Assembly (NCBI RefSeq): GCF_002929375.1
Contig: NZ_PJIP01000003.1
Location: forward strand, 319,870 to 383,869
Direction: 5' to 3'
DNA: 64,000 nt
Origin: Arthrobacter sp. DWC3
GTDB taxonomy: Bacteria; Actinomycetota; Actinomycetes; Actinomycetales; Micrococcaceae
The notes beneath the pieces were generated by a model that had not been told where the DNA came from, did no database searches, and saw nothing but the letters and a program-made list of their open reading frames with translations. This document shows, one piece after another, positions 36,387-47,551 of the stretch. Position numbers and translations under genes: made by a program. The stretch's first letter is position 1. Every line of letters starts with the position of its first letter.

Positions 36387-37052
36387 GTGACCACCAGCTA
36401 CGACTGTTCCGACCCCGCCCAGCGCCGCGAAGGGCTCGCCGCCGCCCAGCGCGCCGTCTCCCTCAAGCAGTGCGTCGTCCTGCCGACCGACACGGTCTAC
36501 GGCATCGGGGCCGACGCGTTCTCGCCCCAGGCCGTCGCGACGCTGCTCGCCTCCAAGGGCCGCGGCCGGAACATGCCGCCACCTGTCCTCATCCCGCGGA
36601 TCCAGACGCTCGACGGACTCGCCACCGACGTGCACCCGGACGCGCGCGCCCTCGCCGAGGCGTTCTGGCCCGGCGGCCTGACGCTCATCTGCCACGCGCA
36701 GCCCTCGCTCACCTGGGACCTCGGCGACACGCTGGGCACCGTCGCGCTGCGCATGCCCGACGACGACGTCGCGCTCGAACTGCTCACCCTGACGGGGCCG
36801 CTCGCGGTGTCGTCGGCCAACCGGACGGGCCGGCCCGCCGCGACCACCGCGGCCGACGCCGCCGGTCAGCTCGCCGAATCGGTGGCCGTGTACCTCGACG
36901 CCGGTCCGCGGACCGCGGCCGACGGCACCGGCTCCACCATCGTCGACGCGACCGGGGAGACGCTCAGCGTGGTGCGGCAGGGCACCATCCCGCTCGAACG
37001 CCTGCGCGAGGTGGTGCCGGGCGTCGTCGGGATGGGCGGCGCCCCGGCCTGA
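36387..37052 (+). CDS. L-threonylcarbamoyladenylate synthase (YrdC/Sua5)
   Basis: This 221-residue protein carries a YrdC domain that makes threonylcarbamoyl-AMP for the t6A37 tRNA modification. The motif LPTDTVYGIGADAF is near residue 35, with KGRGRNMPPPVLI and SSANRTGRPAATT further along. The GTG at 36387 has GGAAGGA upstream and was preferred over an earlier in-frame ATG. In relatives it sits directly after prmC; here a glycosyltransferase separates them. Confidence 0.9.
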   Translation: MTTSYDCSDPAQRREGLAAAQRAVSLKQCVVLPTDTVYGIGADAFSPQAVATLLASKGRGRNMPPPVLIPRIQTLDGLATDVHPDARALAEAFWPGGLTLICHAQPSLTWDLGDTLGTVALRMPDDDVALELLTLTGPLAVSSANRTGRPAATTAADAAGQLAESVAVYLDAGPRTAADGTGSTIVDATGETLSVVRQGTIPLERLREVVPGVVGMGGAPA

Positions 37053-37058
37053 CAGCCG

Positions 37059-38000
37059 TCAGTCTGGCGCGGCCCCGGCGCGCGCCTGCGCCAGCACATC
37101 CCGTACAGCGGGTGCCGGTGCGAGGCCCTGCTCCACGACCCACCCGGGCACCTGGTCCTGGCCGAACCACATGAGTTCCACGCGGCGCACGTGGCCGTCG
37201 AGGCGTCCCCCGAGGAGCCTCGACACCGCGTAACCGCCCGCGACCGCCGCACGGCAGGGCGCGGCCGGCAGCATGCGGGGCCGCCCGCCCGCCGCCTCGA
37301 GGACGGTGCGGACGGTGAGTCCCTCCCACGGCTGGAGGACCGTCGCCGGCACCGCGCCCTCGTGGCCTCCGACGGTCAGGACGACGTCGGCGAGGGCGGC
37401 CACGGAGGTGATCGGTGACCGCGCCGTGCCGGGGGACGCCACCGACGCGAGCGGTGAGCGTGCGAGCCGTACGAGGGCCGCCGTCGTGGGACGCGCCGGG
37501 CCCTGGACCGACGTGGCCCGGACCGTCACCACGGACAGTCCGGGCGCGCCGTCCGCCGCGAGGACGAGCGCCTGCTCGCCGAGGGCCTTGCTGCGCGAGT
37601 ACGCGGAGAACGGGCGCACGGTGCCCGACTCGTCGAGCCTGTCCGTCCGGCCCTGCACCGCCGCGCTGCTGAGGTGGACGAGGCGGCGTGCTCCGGCAGC
37701 CGCCGCGGCGCGCGCCAGCACGGCGGGGAGCAGGGCGTTGGCGCCCAGCAGCTCCGGCCCCTCGGGCGCGGAGGGCGTGGCGAGCCCTGCCGCGTTGACG
37801 ACGACGTCGTGCCCCCCGATCCCGGCCACCAAGGCGGCGACGTCCGTGCCGGCCGCCGCCTCCAGGAGCGCGGCCGGTGTCCTCGCGGTCGTCGCCAGGC
37901 GCGGGGCGGGGAGCGCCCGGGCGTCGATCCCCGCGGCCTGCAGGGCGCGCAGCACCGAGGAGCCGACGAACCCGGAACCGCCGACCACCAGCCAGCTCAT
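37059..38000 (-). CDS. NAD-dependent sugar epimerase/dehydratase
   Basis: This 313-residue short-chain (extended) protein has the NAD-binding VVGGSGFVGSSV at its N-terminus and the catalytic YSRSK at about residue 145, with Ser in HLSSAAV before it. It probably modifies a nucleotide-linked sugar. Its ATG at 38000 overlaps the stop of the GT2 gene behind it by 4 bp, so the two are co-translated. Substrate is not readable. Confidence 0.82.
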   Translation of the reverse strand: MSWLVVGGSGFVGSSVLRALQAAGIDARALPAPRLATTARTPAALLEAAAGTDVAALVAGIGGHDVVVNAAGLATPSAPEGPELLGANALLPAVLARAAAAAGARRLVHLSSAAVQGRTDRLDESGTVRPFSAYSRSKALGEQALVLAADGAPGLSVVTVRATSVQGPARPTTAALVRLARSPLASVASPGTARSPITSVAALADVVLTVGGHEGAVPATVLQPWEGLTVRTVLEAAGGRPRMLPAAPCRAAVAGGYAVSRLLGGRLDGHVRRVELMWFGQDQVPGWVVEQGLAPAPAVRDVLAQARAGAAPD

Positions 38001-38971
38001 CGCGTCCCTCCGGCGGACGCCGGTGCCGCTAGCGGCGGCTCGGGCCGCCACGCGGGATCGCGCAGGATCACCCGCGCGGCGCGCCAGCCCCGCCAGACGG
38101 CGGACGCGCCGGCGAGGGACCGCTCGACGGCGACGAGGCGCACCAGCTCCTTGCCGGCCGAGAGCAGCGTGCCGAGGCTGAAGCCCACGGGACTGAACCG
38201 GCCGTGCAGCCGCAGGTAGCGGGCGAGGTGCCCCCGGTTGCGCATGCCGCAGAAGCGCGAGAGGTCGCTGGAGTCGTTGAGGTGCCGCACGCCGAGGTCC
38301 ACCTGCCGCTGGGCGCGGGTCTTCCGGAGCACGAAGGCGTCGACGTAGGCCACGGGGTACCGCCGGGAGATGAGCCAGCCGTAGGTGAGGTCGTCGCCGT
38401 TGAGGAAGAACCGTGCGTCGGGCAGGCCGATCTCCCGCACCACGTCCGCGGCCACGAGCATGCCCTCGAAGCAGCCCACGTTGGTGTGGAAGACGCGGGA
38501 CCGCGCGAAGACGTCCCCGCGCACCGGGAGATGCACGCCGAGGGACTCGTCGAGGATGTGCTGCCAGAAGAACGGCTCGCCCGCATGGTCGTACCGGCGC
38601 CCGTGGATACAGGAGTAGCGGTCCATCCAGGGGCGGAAGGACGCGAGCGCGTCGGGCAGCACCACGACGTCGTCGTCCATCAGCCACAGCCACTCGGCGC
38701 CCTCCTCCAGGCCGCGCGACACGCCGGCCGCGAACCCGCCGGACCCGCCCGCGTTCACGGGGAGGCGGTGGACGATCACCGGCACGCGCGGCTCGAGGGC
38801 CGCGAGGACGTCCGGGGTGCCGTCGGTGCTCGCGTTGTCGACGACGATCACGCCCGACGGCGTAGGGTCCATGGCATCGATCGACGAGAGGAGCTCCCGC
38901 AGGTGGCCGGCCCGGTTGAAGGTGGTGATGACGATGAACACACGCGGACTGGCGGCGTCGGGGACGTGCAA
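37997..38971 (-). CDS. family 2 glycosyltransferase (second)
   Basis: This 324-residue GT2 has VFIVITTFNR at about residue 10, the DN-A-S segment VVDNASTDGTP, NAGGSGGFAAG and the metal-binding DDD in WLWLMDDDV (about 102-111). It resembles the first GT2 gene in this block. I chose TTG at 38971, which has GGAAGGA 5 nt upstream and starts just before the first strand; an ATG much further upstream (39118) would add an unrelated tail that overlaps the divergent promoter. The UTT/TTG start lowers confidence. Confidence 0.8.
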   Translation of the reverse strand: MHVPDAASPRVFIVITTFNRAGHLRELLSSIDAMDPTPSGVIVVDNASTDGTPDVLAALEPRVPVIVHRLPVNAGGSGGFAAGVSRGLEEGAEWLWLMDDDVVVLPDALASFRPWMDRYSCIHGRRYDHAGEPFFWQHILDESLGVHLPVRGDVFARSRVFHTNVGCFEGMLVAADVVREIGLPDARFFLNGDDLTYGWLISRRYPVAYVDAFVLRKTRAQRQVDLGVRHLNDSSDLSRFCGMRNRGHLARYLRLHGRFSPVGFSLGTLLSAGKELVRLVAVERSLAGASAVWRGWRAARVILRDPAWRPEPPLAAPASAGGTR

Positions 38972-39031
38972 CGTGGTCCTTCCGGGCCGCGCCTGCGCGG
39001 TGCGCAACGGGCCTGGCACGGGCGGGGCGGC

Positions 39032-39057
39032 TAGTATTCTCGGGTAACAGCAGTCTA
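39032..39057. promoter_or_regulatory. divergent promoter pair for the GT2 and CapD-like genes
   Basis: TAGTAT on the plus strand (39032-39037) fits a -10 for the CapD-like gene and TAGACT on the minus strand (39052-39057) fits the GT2 gene. The region is AT-rich for the window. -35 elements are not clear. Confidence 0.4.
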
Positions 39058-39129
39058 TTACACCGTGTTCCAGCCCTTCCCGGTCCGGTGCCGACCACGG
39101 TGGTGCGCTGCATGACACCGTTAGGAATC

Positions 39130-41070
39130 ATGGGACTCAACGAAGGCCGCCCACCGGGCTCCACCGCCGCGGCTCCATCCGGCGACAAGCCTGCGATCTG
39201 GCTGTGGTCGCAGTACCTGCTCGACGCCGTCGCCTGGACCGTCGCCATCCTCCTCGCGCTGATCCTGCGCTACGAACTCCTCGTGAAGGAGGTCAACGTC
39301 CCGGGCATCGCCGCGTTCTGCGCCGTCGCCGTCATCGCCCAGCTGGTGGTGGGACTGAGCTTCGCGCTGTACCGCGGCAGGTACAGCTTCGGGAGCTTCC
39401 ACGAGGCCAAGCTGCTGGTCATCGTCGCCGTGCTCGTGGCCGTCATCCTCGTGCTCACGGGCGTGGCCTTCTTCAGCGTCATCGAGGTGCCGCGGAGCAT
39501 CGGGATCATCGCCTTCCCCTTCGCGTGCATGTTCCTCGCCGCCACGCGCTACCTGAAGCGCATGTACGTGGAGAGCAAGGCCAAACCGGGGGAGGACGCC
39601 CAGCGGACCCTCATCTACGGCGCCGGCTTCCTCGGCAACTCGCTCGTGAAGCGCATGATGCAGGACCCGGAGTCCCCCTACTTCCCCGTGGGCCTCATCG
39701 ACGACGACCCCGCGAAGAAGCACCTCCGGCTGTCCGCCGTCCCCGTCCTCGGGCGCATCGACGACCTCCGGGACATCGCCACCAGGACGCAGGCGCAGAT
39801 CCTCGTCATCGCGTTCGCGGAGGTCGAGGCGGCGCAGGTGCGCCGGGTCTCCGACCTCGTGGCCGGCCTCGGCATCAAGGTGCTCGTCCTCCCGCCGCTG
39901 CGCGACATGCTCGGCGCCGCGGGAGCCGCCATCGCCGACTTCCGCGAGGTCGCGGTCGAGGACCTCATCGGCCGGCGCCCCGTGGACATCCACCCCGACG
40001 AGGTGGCCGGCTACGTCACCGGCAAGCGCGTGCTCGTGACCGGGGCGGGCGGCTCGATCGGCTCGGAGCTCTGCCGCCAGCTCGCCGGCTTCGCCCCGGC
40101 GGAGCTCATCATGCTGGACCGGGACGAGACCGGGCTGCAGTCCACCCAGATCTCCCTCACCGGGCGCGGGCTGCTCACGGGTCGCGACACCGTGCTCGCC
40201 GACATCCGCGACGCCGACGCGCTGCTCGACATCTTCGAGGACCGCAGGCCGCAGGTGGTCTTCCACGCCGCCGCGCTCAAGCACGTCTCGCTGCTCGAGC
40301 AGTACCCGGAGGAGGCCTGGAAGACGAACGTGCAGGGGTCCCTCAACGTCCTGCGCGCGTCCGGCGCCGTGGGCGTCACCAACTTCGTCAACATCTCGAC
40401 GGACAAGGCGGCGGACCCCACGAGCGTCCTCGGGCACTCCAAGCGCGTCGCGGAGAAGCTCACGTCCTGGCACGCGGAACGCACGGGGCAGAAGTACGTC
40501 TCGGTGCGCTTCGGCAACGTGATCGGCAGCCGTGGCTCCATGCTGCCGCTGTTCACCGAGCAGATCCGCAACGGCGGCCCCATCACGGTCACCGACCCCG
40601 AGGTCACGCGCTTCTTCATGACCATCCCCGAGGCCTGCCAGCTCGTGGTGCAGGCCGGTGCCATCGGCAGGGGAGGGGAGGTGCTGATCCTCGACATGGG
40701 CGAGCCCGTGCGTATCCTCGACGTGGCCCAGCGCATGATCGCGATGTCCGGCAAGGACATCGACATCGTCTTCACGGGTCTCCGGCCGGGCGAGAAGATG
40801 CACGAGGACCTCATGGGCGAGGGCGAGAACGACTCCCGCCCGCTGCACCCCAAGATCTCGCACACCTCCGTGGCGCCGCTCGACCCCCAGCAGCTCAGCC
40901 TCCAGGCATGGAAGGCCGAGGGCGGCTTCGGGCACGGCAGGCGGGGGATCGGGACCGGCCCGGACGCGGCCGACGTCGCCGCCGGCACGGTGCACCCGCC
41001 GAGGGCCATCGTCCCGCCGACGGCCACCGTCCCGCCCGTCGGGTCGCACGTCGGCGGACGCTCCGCATGA
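39130..41070 (+). CDS. CapD/WbpM-like nucleoside-diphosphate-sugar dehydratase, membrane-bound
   Basis: This 646-residue protein has four N-terminal membrane helices (about 25-130), a first Rossmann-like region (TLIYGAGFLGN) and a large C-terminal dehydratase domain with NAD-binding VTGAGGSIGSE at about 305-315 and STDKAADP, the signature of PglF/FlaA1/WbpM-type UDP-sugar 4,6-dehydratases. It likely supplies a modified amino sugar for a cell-surface polysaccharide. The ATG at 39130 has TTAGGA upstream; 39112 and 39088 are possible alternatives. The stop overlaps the next gene by 4 bp. Confidence 0.87.
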   Translation: MGLNEGRPPGSTAAAPSGDKPAIWLWSQYLLDAVAWTVAILLALILRYELLVKEVNVPGIAAFCAVAVIAQLVVGLSFALYRGRYSFGSFHEAKLLVIVAVLVAVILVLTGVAFFSVIEVPRSIGIIAFPFACMFLAATRYLKRMYVESKAKPGEDAQRTLIYGAGFLGNSLVKRMMQDPESPYFPVGLIDDDPAKKHLRLSAVPVLGRIDDLRDIATRTQAQILVIAFAEVEAAQVRRVSDLVAGLGIKVLVLPPLRDMLGAAGAAIADFREVAVEDLIGRRPVDIHPDEVAGYVTGKRVLVTGAGGSIGSELCRQLAGFAPAELIMLDRDETGLQSTQISLTGRGLLTGRDTVLADIRDADALLDIFEDRRPQVVFHAAALKHVSLLEQYPEEAWKTNVQGSLNVLRASGAVGVTNFVNISTDKAADPTSVLGHSKRVAEKLTSWHAERTGQKYVSVRFGNVIGSRGSMLPLFTEQIRNGGPITVTDPEVTRFFMTIPEACQLVVQAGAIGRGGEVLILDMGEPVRILDVAQRMIAMSGKDIDIVFTGLRPGEKMHEDLMGEGENDSRPLHPKISHTSVAPLDPQQLSLQAWKAEGGFGHGRRGIGTGPDAADVAAGTVHPPRAIVPPTATVPPVGSHVGGRSA

Positions 41071-42089
41071 ACCCGCTCCTCGCCCTCGTCGGGCTCGTGG
41101 CCCTCGGGCTGTCGCTCGCGCTGCCCGTCGTCGTGAAGCCCCTGCTGAAGCGCCTCGGCGTCATCGACATCCCCAACGACCGCTCCTCCCACACCACCAC
41201 CGTCATCCGCGGGATGGGCGTGGCCGTCGCGGTGGCCGTCCTCGCCGCCCTGGCCCTCTCCCTCGCCACGGGCCTCGTGGCGGTGGACCGTTCGCTCATC
41301 GTCGTCATCTTCTGCATGATCGCCGCCGCGGCGGCCCTCGGCTGGACCGAGGACTTCCGGGGCCTGTCCATCCGGGTCCGCGCGTCCGCGCAGCTCCTCG
41401 TCGGGGCCGTCGGGACCGTCGCCCTCGCGAGCACCATCGACGACAGCAGCTACTGGTGGGTGCCCGTCGGCGCGGTCGCCGTCGCCACGTACATCAACGC
41501 CGCCAACTTCATGGACGGCATCAACGGCATCTCCGGCATGCACGGGGTGGTCGTGGGCCTGTTCTACTCCGGCGCGGGAGTGCTCAGCGACCAGGTGTGG
41601 CTGACCGTCGCGGGCCTCGTGCTGGCCGCGGCCTTCGCGGGCTTCCTGCCGTGGAACCTGGGCCGCGGGTTCGTGTTCCTCGGCGACGTGGGCAGCTACC
41701 TGCTGGGCGCCTCCATCGCGGCCATCGCCGTCACGGGCCTGCTGGCCGGGGTCTACCTCGAGTACCTGCTCTCGCCCGTGCTGATCTACCTCGCGGACAC
41801 CTTCACCACGTTCGTGCGGCGCGCCCGGCGCGGGGAACCCGTGTACACCGCGCACCGGCAACACGTGTACCAGCGCCTCACCGACACCGGACTCGGCCAC
41901 GTGCAGGTGTCGCTGTTCGTCAGCGTCCTGTCGGCACTGACCGGCGCCGCCGGCTTCGTCGCCGCCACCGCACCCGCCCCGATCGCCGTGTCGGCCTCGC
42001 TGTTCGCCGCCGCCGTCGTCGCGCTGTACCTGTACTCGCCGCGGATCTTCCGCGCCCTGGCACGCCGCCGGGCCCCGGCGGAGGCATGA
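41067..42089 (+). CDS. wecA: polyprenyl-phosphate sugar-1-phosphate transferase (WecA/MraY family)
   Basis: This 340-residue protein has about ten membrane helices and the family residues: IPNDRSSHTTTVIRG after the first helix, NAANFMDGINGISG (about 143-156) and FLGDVGSYLLG (about 210-220). The family adds N-acetylglucosamine-1-phosphate or a similar group to a polyprenyl phosphate and starts a cell-wall polysaccharide. It overlaps the CapD-like gene, which gives the sugar pathway a membrane initiator. It is next to the ATP synthase operon, the usual actinobacterial neighbour. Confidence 0.87.
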   Translation: MNPLLALVGLVALGLSLALPVVVKPLLKRLGVIDIPNDRSSHTTTVIRGMGVAVAVAVLAALALSLATGLVAVDRSLIVVIFCMIAAAAALGWTEDFRGLSIRVRASAQLLVGAVGTVALASTIDDSSYWWVPVGAVAVATYINAANFMDGINGISGMHGVVVGLFYSGAGVLSDQVWLTVAGLVLAAAFAGFLPWNLGRGFVFLGDVGSYLLGASIAAIAVTGLLAGVYLEYLLSPVLIYLADTFTTFVRRARRGEPVYTAHRQHVYQRLTDTGLGHVQVSLFVSVLSALTGAAGFVAATAPAPIAVSASLFAAAVVALYLYSPRIFRALARRRAPAEA

Positions 42090-42118
42090 GGGCCCCCGCG
42101 ACCGTCGTCGACATGCGG

Positions 42119-42124
42119 TAGAAT
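42119..42124 (+). promoter_or_regulatory. -10 box upstream of the ATP synthase operon
   Basis: TAGAAT in the 152-bp gap before atpI. A 28-codon open frame (ATG at 42128, stop at 42212) follows directly; its ATG is only 3 nt after the box, so it is not clearly leaderless. Confidence 0.5.
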
Positions 42125-42241
42125 TCCATGCGCCGGGCACGACGGCGCGCGGGTCGCGCCGCCCCGGTTCCAGGCCTCACGACGCCGTCGCCCGAGGACC
42201 AGCAGAGCGCCTGACGGCGCAGTCGACAGAGCGGACAGCGC

Positions 42242-42772
42242 GTGCCACGACCGGAGCATCCGGCCACCGGAGCCTCCCCGGACCTCGTCCCGGCGTCGGG
42301 CGCCACCGCGTCCCCCTGGCTGGGCATCCTCGCCAGGAGCGCCGCAGCGTCCGGCGGGGCGGCACTCGTGCTCGCCGTCGCGGCCCTCCTCGCCACCTCG
42401 CCCGCGGCCGGACTGAGCGTACTGTCCGGGGCGGCCCTCGTCATGGTCTTCTTCGGCATCAGCCTCCTGATCGGCCACTTCGCGGGGAAGACCAATCCCT
42501 CCGGTGCGCTCGGGCTCTTCATCGTCACGTACGCCATCAAGGTGGTCGGATTCGCCGCCGTCCTGTTCCTCGTCGGCACGCCCGACTGGCTGGACCGCAC
42601 CTGGTTCTTCACCGGCGCCCTCGCCACCGTGCTGGCCTGGCAGGTCGCCGAGGTGGTCGCTTTCTCGCGCCTCCGCACGCCCCTCTACGACGACGCCGGC
42701 GCCGATTCCTCAGCCGGTTCCGGCGCCGATTCCCCAGCCGGTTCCGCCGCCGATCCGACGGGCGGGCGCTGA
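42242..42772 (+). CDS. atpI: ATP synthase protein I-like membrane protein
   Basis: This 176-residue protein has four membrane helices at about residues 35-155, the AtpI topology, and a repeat-rich Ala/Gly/Asp/Ser tail. AtpI assists c-ring assembly in other bacteria. It opens the operon and ends just before an AtpZ-like gene. The GTG at 42242 is chosen without a clear ribosome-binding site. Confidence 0.72.
   Translation: MPRPEHPATGASPDLVPASGATASPWLGILARSAAASGGAALVLAVAALLATSPAAGLSVLSGAALVMVFFGISLLIGHFAGKTNPSGALGLFIVTYAIKVVGFAAVLFLVGTPDWLDRTWFFTGALATVLAWQVAEVVAFSRLRTPLYDDAGADSSAGSGADSPAGSAADPTGGR
42698..42745 (+). repeat. 24-bp tandem repeat in the atpI tail
   Basis: Two 24-bp copies in tandem with one mismatch, followed by a degenerate third, encode GADSSAGS/GADSPAGS. 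It is in frame (24 = 8 codons), so copy changes would not break the protein. Confidence 0.8.
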
Positions 42773-42773
42773 C

Positions 42774-43106
42774 GTGGCGGCGCGTCCGGCAGCAGGGTCG
42801 GGAGCGGGTTCGGGAGCGGGCGGCGACCCGGCGGCGGAGAACGAGGACGCGCGTCTGGCGAACGGCGGCTACAACGCCGGCATAGCCGTCCTCAGCTACA
42901 TGATTGGCGGGATCGCGGTGTGGAGTTTGATAGGCTGGGGGCTGGATAATCTCCTCGACACGCGCTGGTTGGTGCTGGCGGGAGCGTTCTTAGGTGCAGC
43001 AGGGGGTTTCTACCTCTCCCACATGCACAACCTCACCCGGAACCACACCCCGAGTCCGCAGCGCGGATCCCGGGCGACGCCCGGTGCCGAGGGCGGACCC
43101 GAGTGA
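42774..43106 (+). CDS. AtpZ/AtpI-family small membrane protein
   Basis: This 110-residue protein has a Gly/Ala-rich start and two helices (about residues 40-62 and 67-88) with a conserved-type GWGLDN linker, as in the putative F0F1 subunit family PF09527. It begins with GTG 1 nt after the preceding stop and precedes atpB. It probably helps assembly or ion flow of the ATP synthase. Confidence 0.75.
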   Translation: MAARPAAGSGAGSGAGGDPAAENEDARLANGGYNAGIAVLSYMIGGIAVWSLIGWGLDNLLDTRWLVLAGAFLGAAGGFYLSHMHNLTRNHTPSPQRGSRATPGAEGGPE

Positions 43107-43191
43107 CTCCCCACAACTTAACGAGTCGGACCAGTAACGCTGCGGCCGAACAGATCTTGCCCAACGATGGACACTGCAGAGAGGAAACGCG

Positions 43192-44013
43192 TTGATCGCG
43201 CTTGCGCTCCCGGCCGCAACTACCGAAGAGGGATTCGTAGCCCCGACGATCGAGGACACCCACTACCGGGACATCCTCCCCTGGGGTGACGCCTACGGAG
43301 TCTGGTTCGACCCCGGCTTCGGCAAGCAGATGCTCATGGTCATCCTGTCCGTGGTCCTCATCGCCACCTTCTTCCTCGTCGCCTCCCGGCGCGGCCAGCT
43401 GGTCCCCGGCAAGATGCAGTTCCTCGGCGAGTCCGCGTACGGGTTCGTCCGCAACTCCATCGGCAAGGACATCATCGGCGGCCGCGACTTCCTGAAGTAC
43501 GTGCCGTGGCTCTTCACCGCCTTCTTCTTCGTGCTGGTGAACAACATCTTCGGTGCCATCCCGTTCCTGCAGCTGCCCAGCTTCTCGCACCCGGGCAGTG
43601 CCTACGCCATCGCGGCGATCTTCTACCTCCTCTGGGTGGGCATCGGCATCAAGAAGCACGGCCTGCGCTACTTCAAGCTGGCCGTCGTCCCGTCGGGCGT
43701 CCCCTGGTACATCCTGCCGATCGTCGTGCCGATCGAGATCATCTCGAACTTCATCGTCCGCCCGGTCACGCACTCGCTGCGGCTCTTCGCCACCATGCTC
43801 GCCGGTCACCTCATCGTGACCCTCGCCGGCTCCGCCATCGAGTACATGGTCTCCACCGGCAACATCCTGCTGCAGGGCACCAGCGTCCTGGTCCTCGCCG
43901 GCGCCGTGGCGATGTACATGCTCGAGGCGCTGATCATGGTCCTCCAGGCCTACGTCTTCACGCTGCTCGCCGCGATCTACATCGAAGGCGCGCTGCACGC
44001 CGACGCCCACTGA
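43192..44013 (+). CDS. atpB: ATP synthase subunit a
   Basis: This 273-residue membrane subunit forms the proton half-channels. It has about six helices, and the essential Arg lies in SLRLFATMLAGH (about residue 200). The start is TTG at 43192, with AGAGGAAAC upstream, and reads MIALALP, the usual Micrococcaceae N-terminus from memory. Confidence 0.95.
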   Translation: MIALALPAATTEEGFVAPTIEDTHYRDILPWGDAYGVWFDPGFGKQMLMVILSVVLIATFFLVASRRGQLVPGKMQFLGESAYGFVRNSIGKDIIGGRDFLKYVPWLFTAFFFVLVNNIFGAIPFLQLPSFSHPGSAYAIAAIFYLLWVGIGIKKHGLRYFKLAVVPSGVPWYILPIVVPIEIISNFIVRPVTHSLRLFATMLAGHLIVTLAGSAIEYMVSTGNILLQGTSVLVLAGAVAMYMLEALIMVLQAYVFTLLAAIYIEGALHADAH

Positions 44014-44088
44014 TTCACACACGTCTTCCCCGTCGGGGATGATCCCAAACAACCTGTCGCACGTACGCGGCATCTTGAAAGGAACACA

Positions 44089-44304
44089 ATGGAAGTACAG
44101 GGTAGCCTCAACCTCGTTGGATACGGTCTCTCCGCAATCGGCGGTGGTATCGGTGTGGGTCTCGTCTTCGCGGCCTACATCAACGGCGTCGCTCGCCAGC
44201 CTGAGGCACAGCGTGTCCTCCAGCCCATCGCCTTCCTCGGCCTGGCACTGACCGAGGCCCTCGCGATCCTGGGCCTCGTCTTCGCCTTCGTCATCGGCGC
44301 CTGA
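44089..44304 (+). CDS. atpE: ATP synthase subunit c
   Basis: This 71-residue hairpin of two helices forms the rotor ring. The ion-binding Glu is E56 in LALTEALAI and the loop ARQPE (35-39) meets F1. GAAAGGAA lies before the ATG. Confidence 0.97.
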   Translation: MEVQGSLNLVGYGLSAIGGGIGVGLVFAAYINGVARQPEAQRVLQPIAFLGLALTEALAILGLVFAFVIGA

Positions 44305-44351
44305 CACAGCCGCCCTGACCGACCGAAGACCAGTTGAAGAAAGACGGGTGA

Positions 44352-44905
<554 letters not shown>

Positions 44906-44906
<1 letters not shown>

Positions 44907-45718
44907 TGGCAGGTGTATCGAGCGTCTCCCTGGCGACCGTCCGTGAAGGGCTGGAGTCCCGGCTGCCGGGTACCACCCTGGCCCTGGCGGAGGACCTGTT
45001 CGGCGTCCTGGCGATCCTGGACAGCAACGCCGGCCTCCGGCGTGCGCTGACGGACCCGTCACGCACCGGGCGGGACAAGGCCGTGCTGGTGGATCAGCTC
45101 ATCGCCGGCCGCGTGTCGCCGGAGGCCGCGAGCGTGGTCAAGGACCTCGTCAACGAGCGCTGGGCCAACGCCCGTGACATCGGCGACGCCCTCGAGACCC
45201 TCGCCGCGACCGTCGTCATCGCCGTGGCCGAGCAGGGCCACGGCGCGGAGGGCCTGGACCAGCTCGAGAACGAGCTGTTCTCCTTCATCCAGGTGGTCGC
45301 CTCGAACCACGCCCTGCAGAGGGCGCTGTCCGAGGCGCAGGCCACGCCGGAGTCCAGGGTCGCCCTCGGCCTGAAGCTCGTACCCCGGGCGGGTGCGGCC
45401 GGCAGGCTCCTCATCGCGCAGGCCGTCCGCGCCCCGCGCGGACTGAAGCCCGCGGCCCTCGTGCAGCGGTTCCTCGAACTCGTCGCCGTGCGCCAGCAGC
45501 GCTGGATCGCCAACGTCAGCGTCACCCGTCCGCTGACGGCAAGCCAGCTCGCTCGCCTGGAGTCGGGCCTGAACGCCATGTACGGCCGCGAACTCAAGGT
45601 CAACGTGAAGGTCGACCCGACGCTCATCGGCGGAGTCCGAGTGAGCGTCGGCGACGAGATGGTCGACTCGACCGTCATCACGCGCCTGTCCGAACTCCGC
45701 CGCACGTTGGCGGGATAG
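44906..45718 (+). CDS. atpH: ATP synthase subunit delta
   Basis: This 270-residue subunit links the b stalk to F1. It has the OSCP/delta fold, with the C-terminal [16 protein letters not shown] (about 238-253). It is longer than the roughly 180-residue E. coli delta, as in many actinobacteria. Confidence 0.95.
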
Positions 45719-45816
45719 GCGTCCGCGCCCGTCCCACCGGAGTTCCACCCACTGAATCACACCCCGGTCGCCACGCACCCCATGGGGACCAACAACACAG
45801 GAGAGCAGGGACTGAG

Positions 45817-47451
<1,635 letters not shown>

Positions 47452-47465
47452 AGGTTCTTCTGTCA

Positions 47466-47493
47466 CCGCCGGGAGGGGTTCCCCTCCCGGCGG
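47466..47493 (+). other. perfect 13-bp hairpin between atpA and atpG
   Basis: An exact inverted repeat with 13 bp on each side and a 2-nt centre lies 15 bp after the atpA stop and 59 bp before atpG. It has no T-tract and lies inside the operon, so attenuation or mRNA stabilisation is more likely than full termination. Confidence 0.7.
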
Positions 47494-47551
47494 CGACGGG
47501 ATGACCCTGGCCTGATCGCTCCCCGACGCGGGAGCGAAGGAAAGGACAAGC

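Noticed and set aside
42128-42214. 28-codon open frame before atpI as a leader peptide
   Set aside because: It has no ribosome-binding site, and the -10 box is too close to the ATG. It is mentioned only as a possibility.
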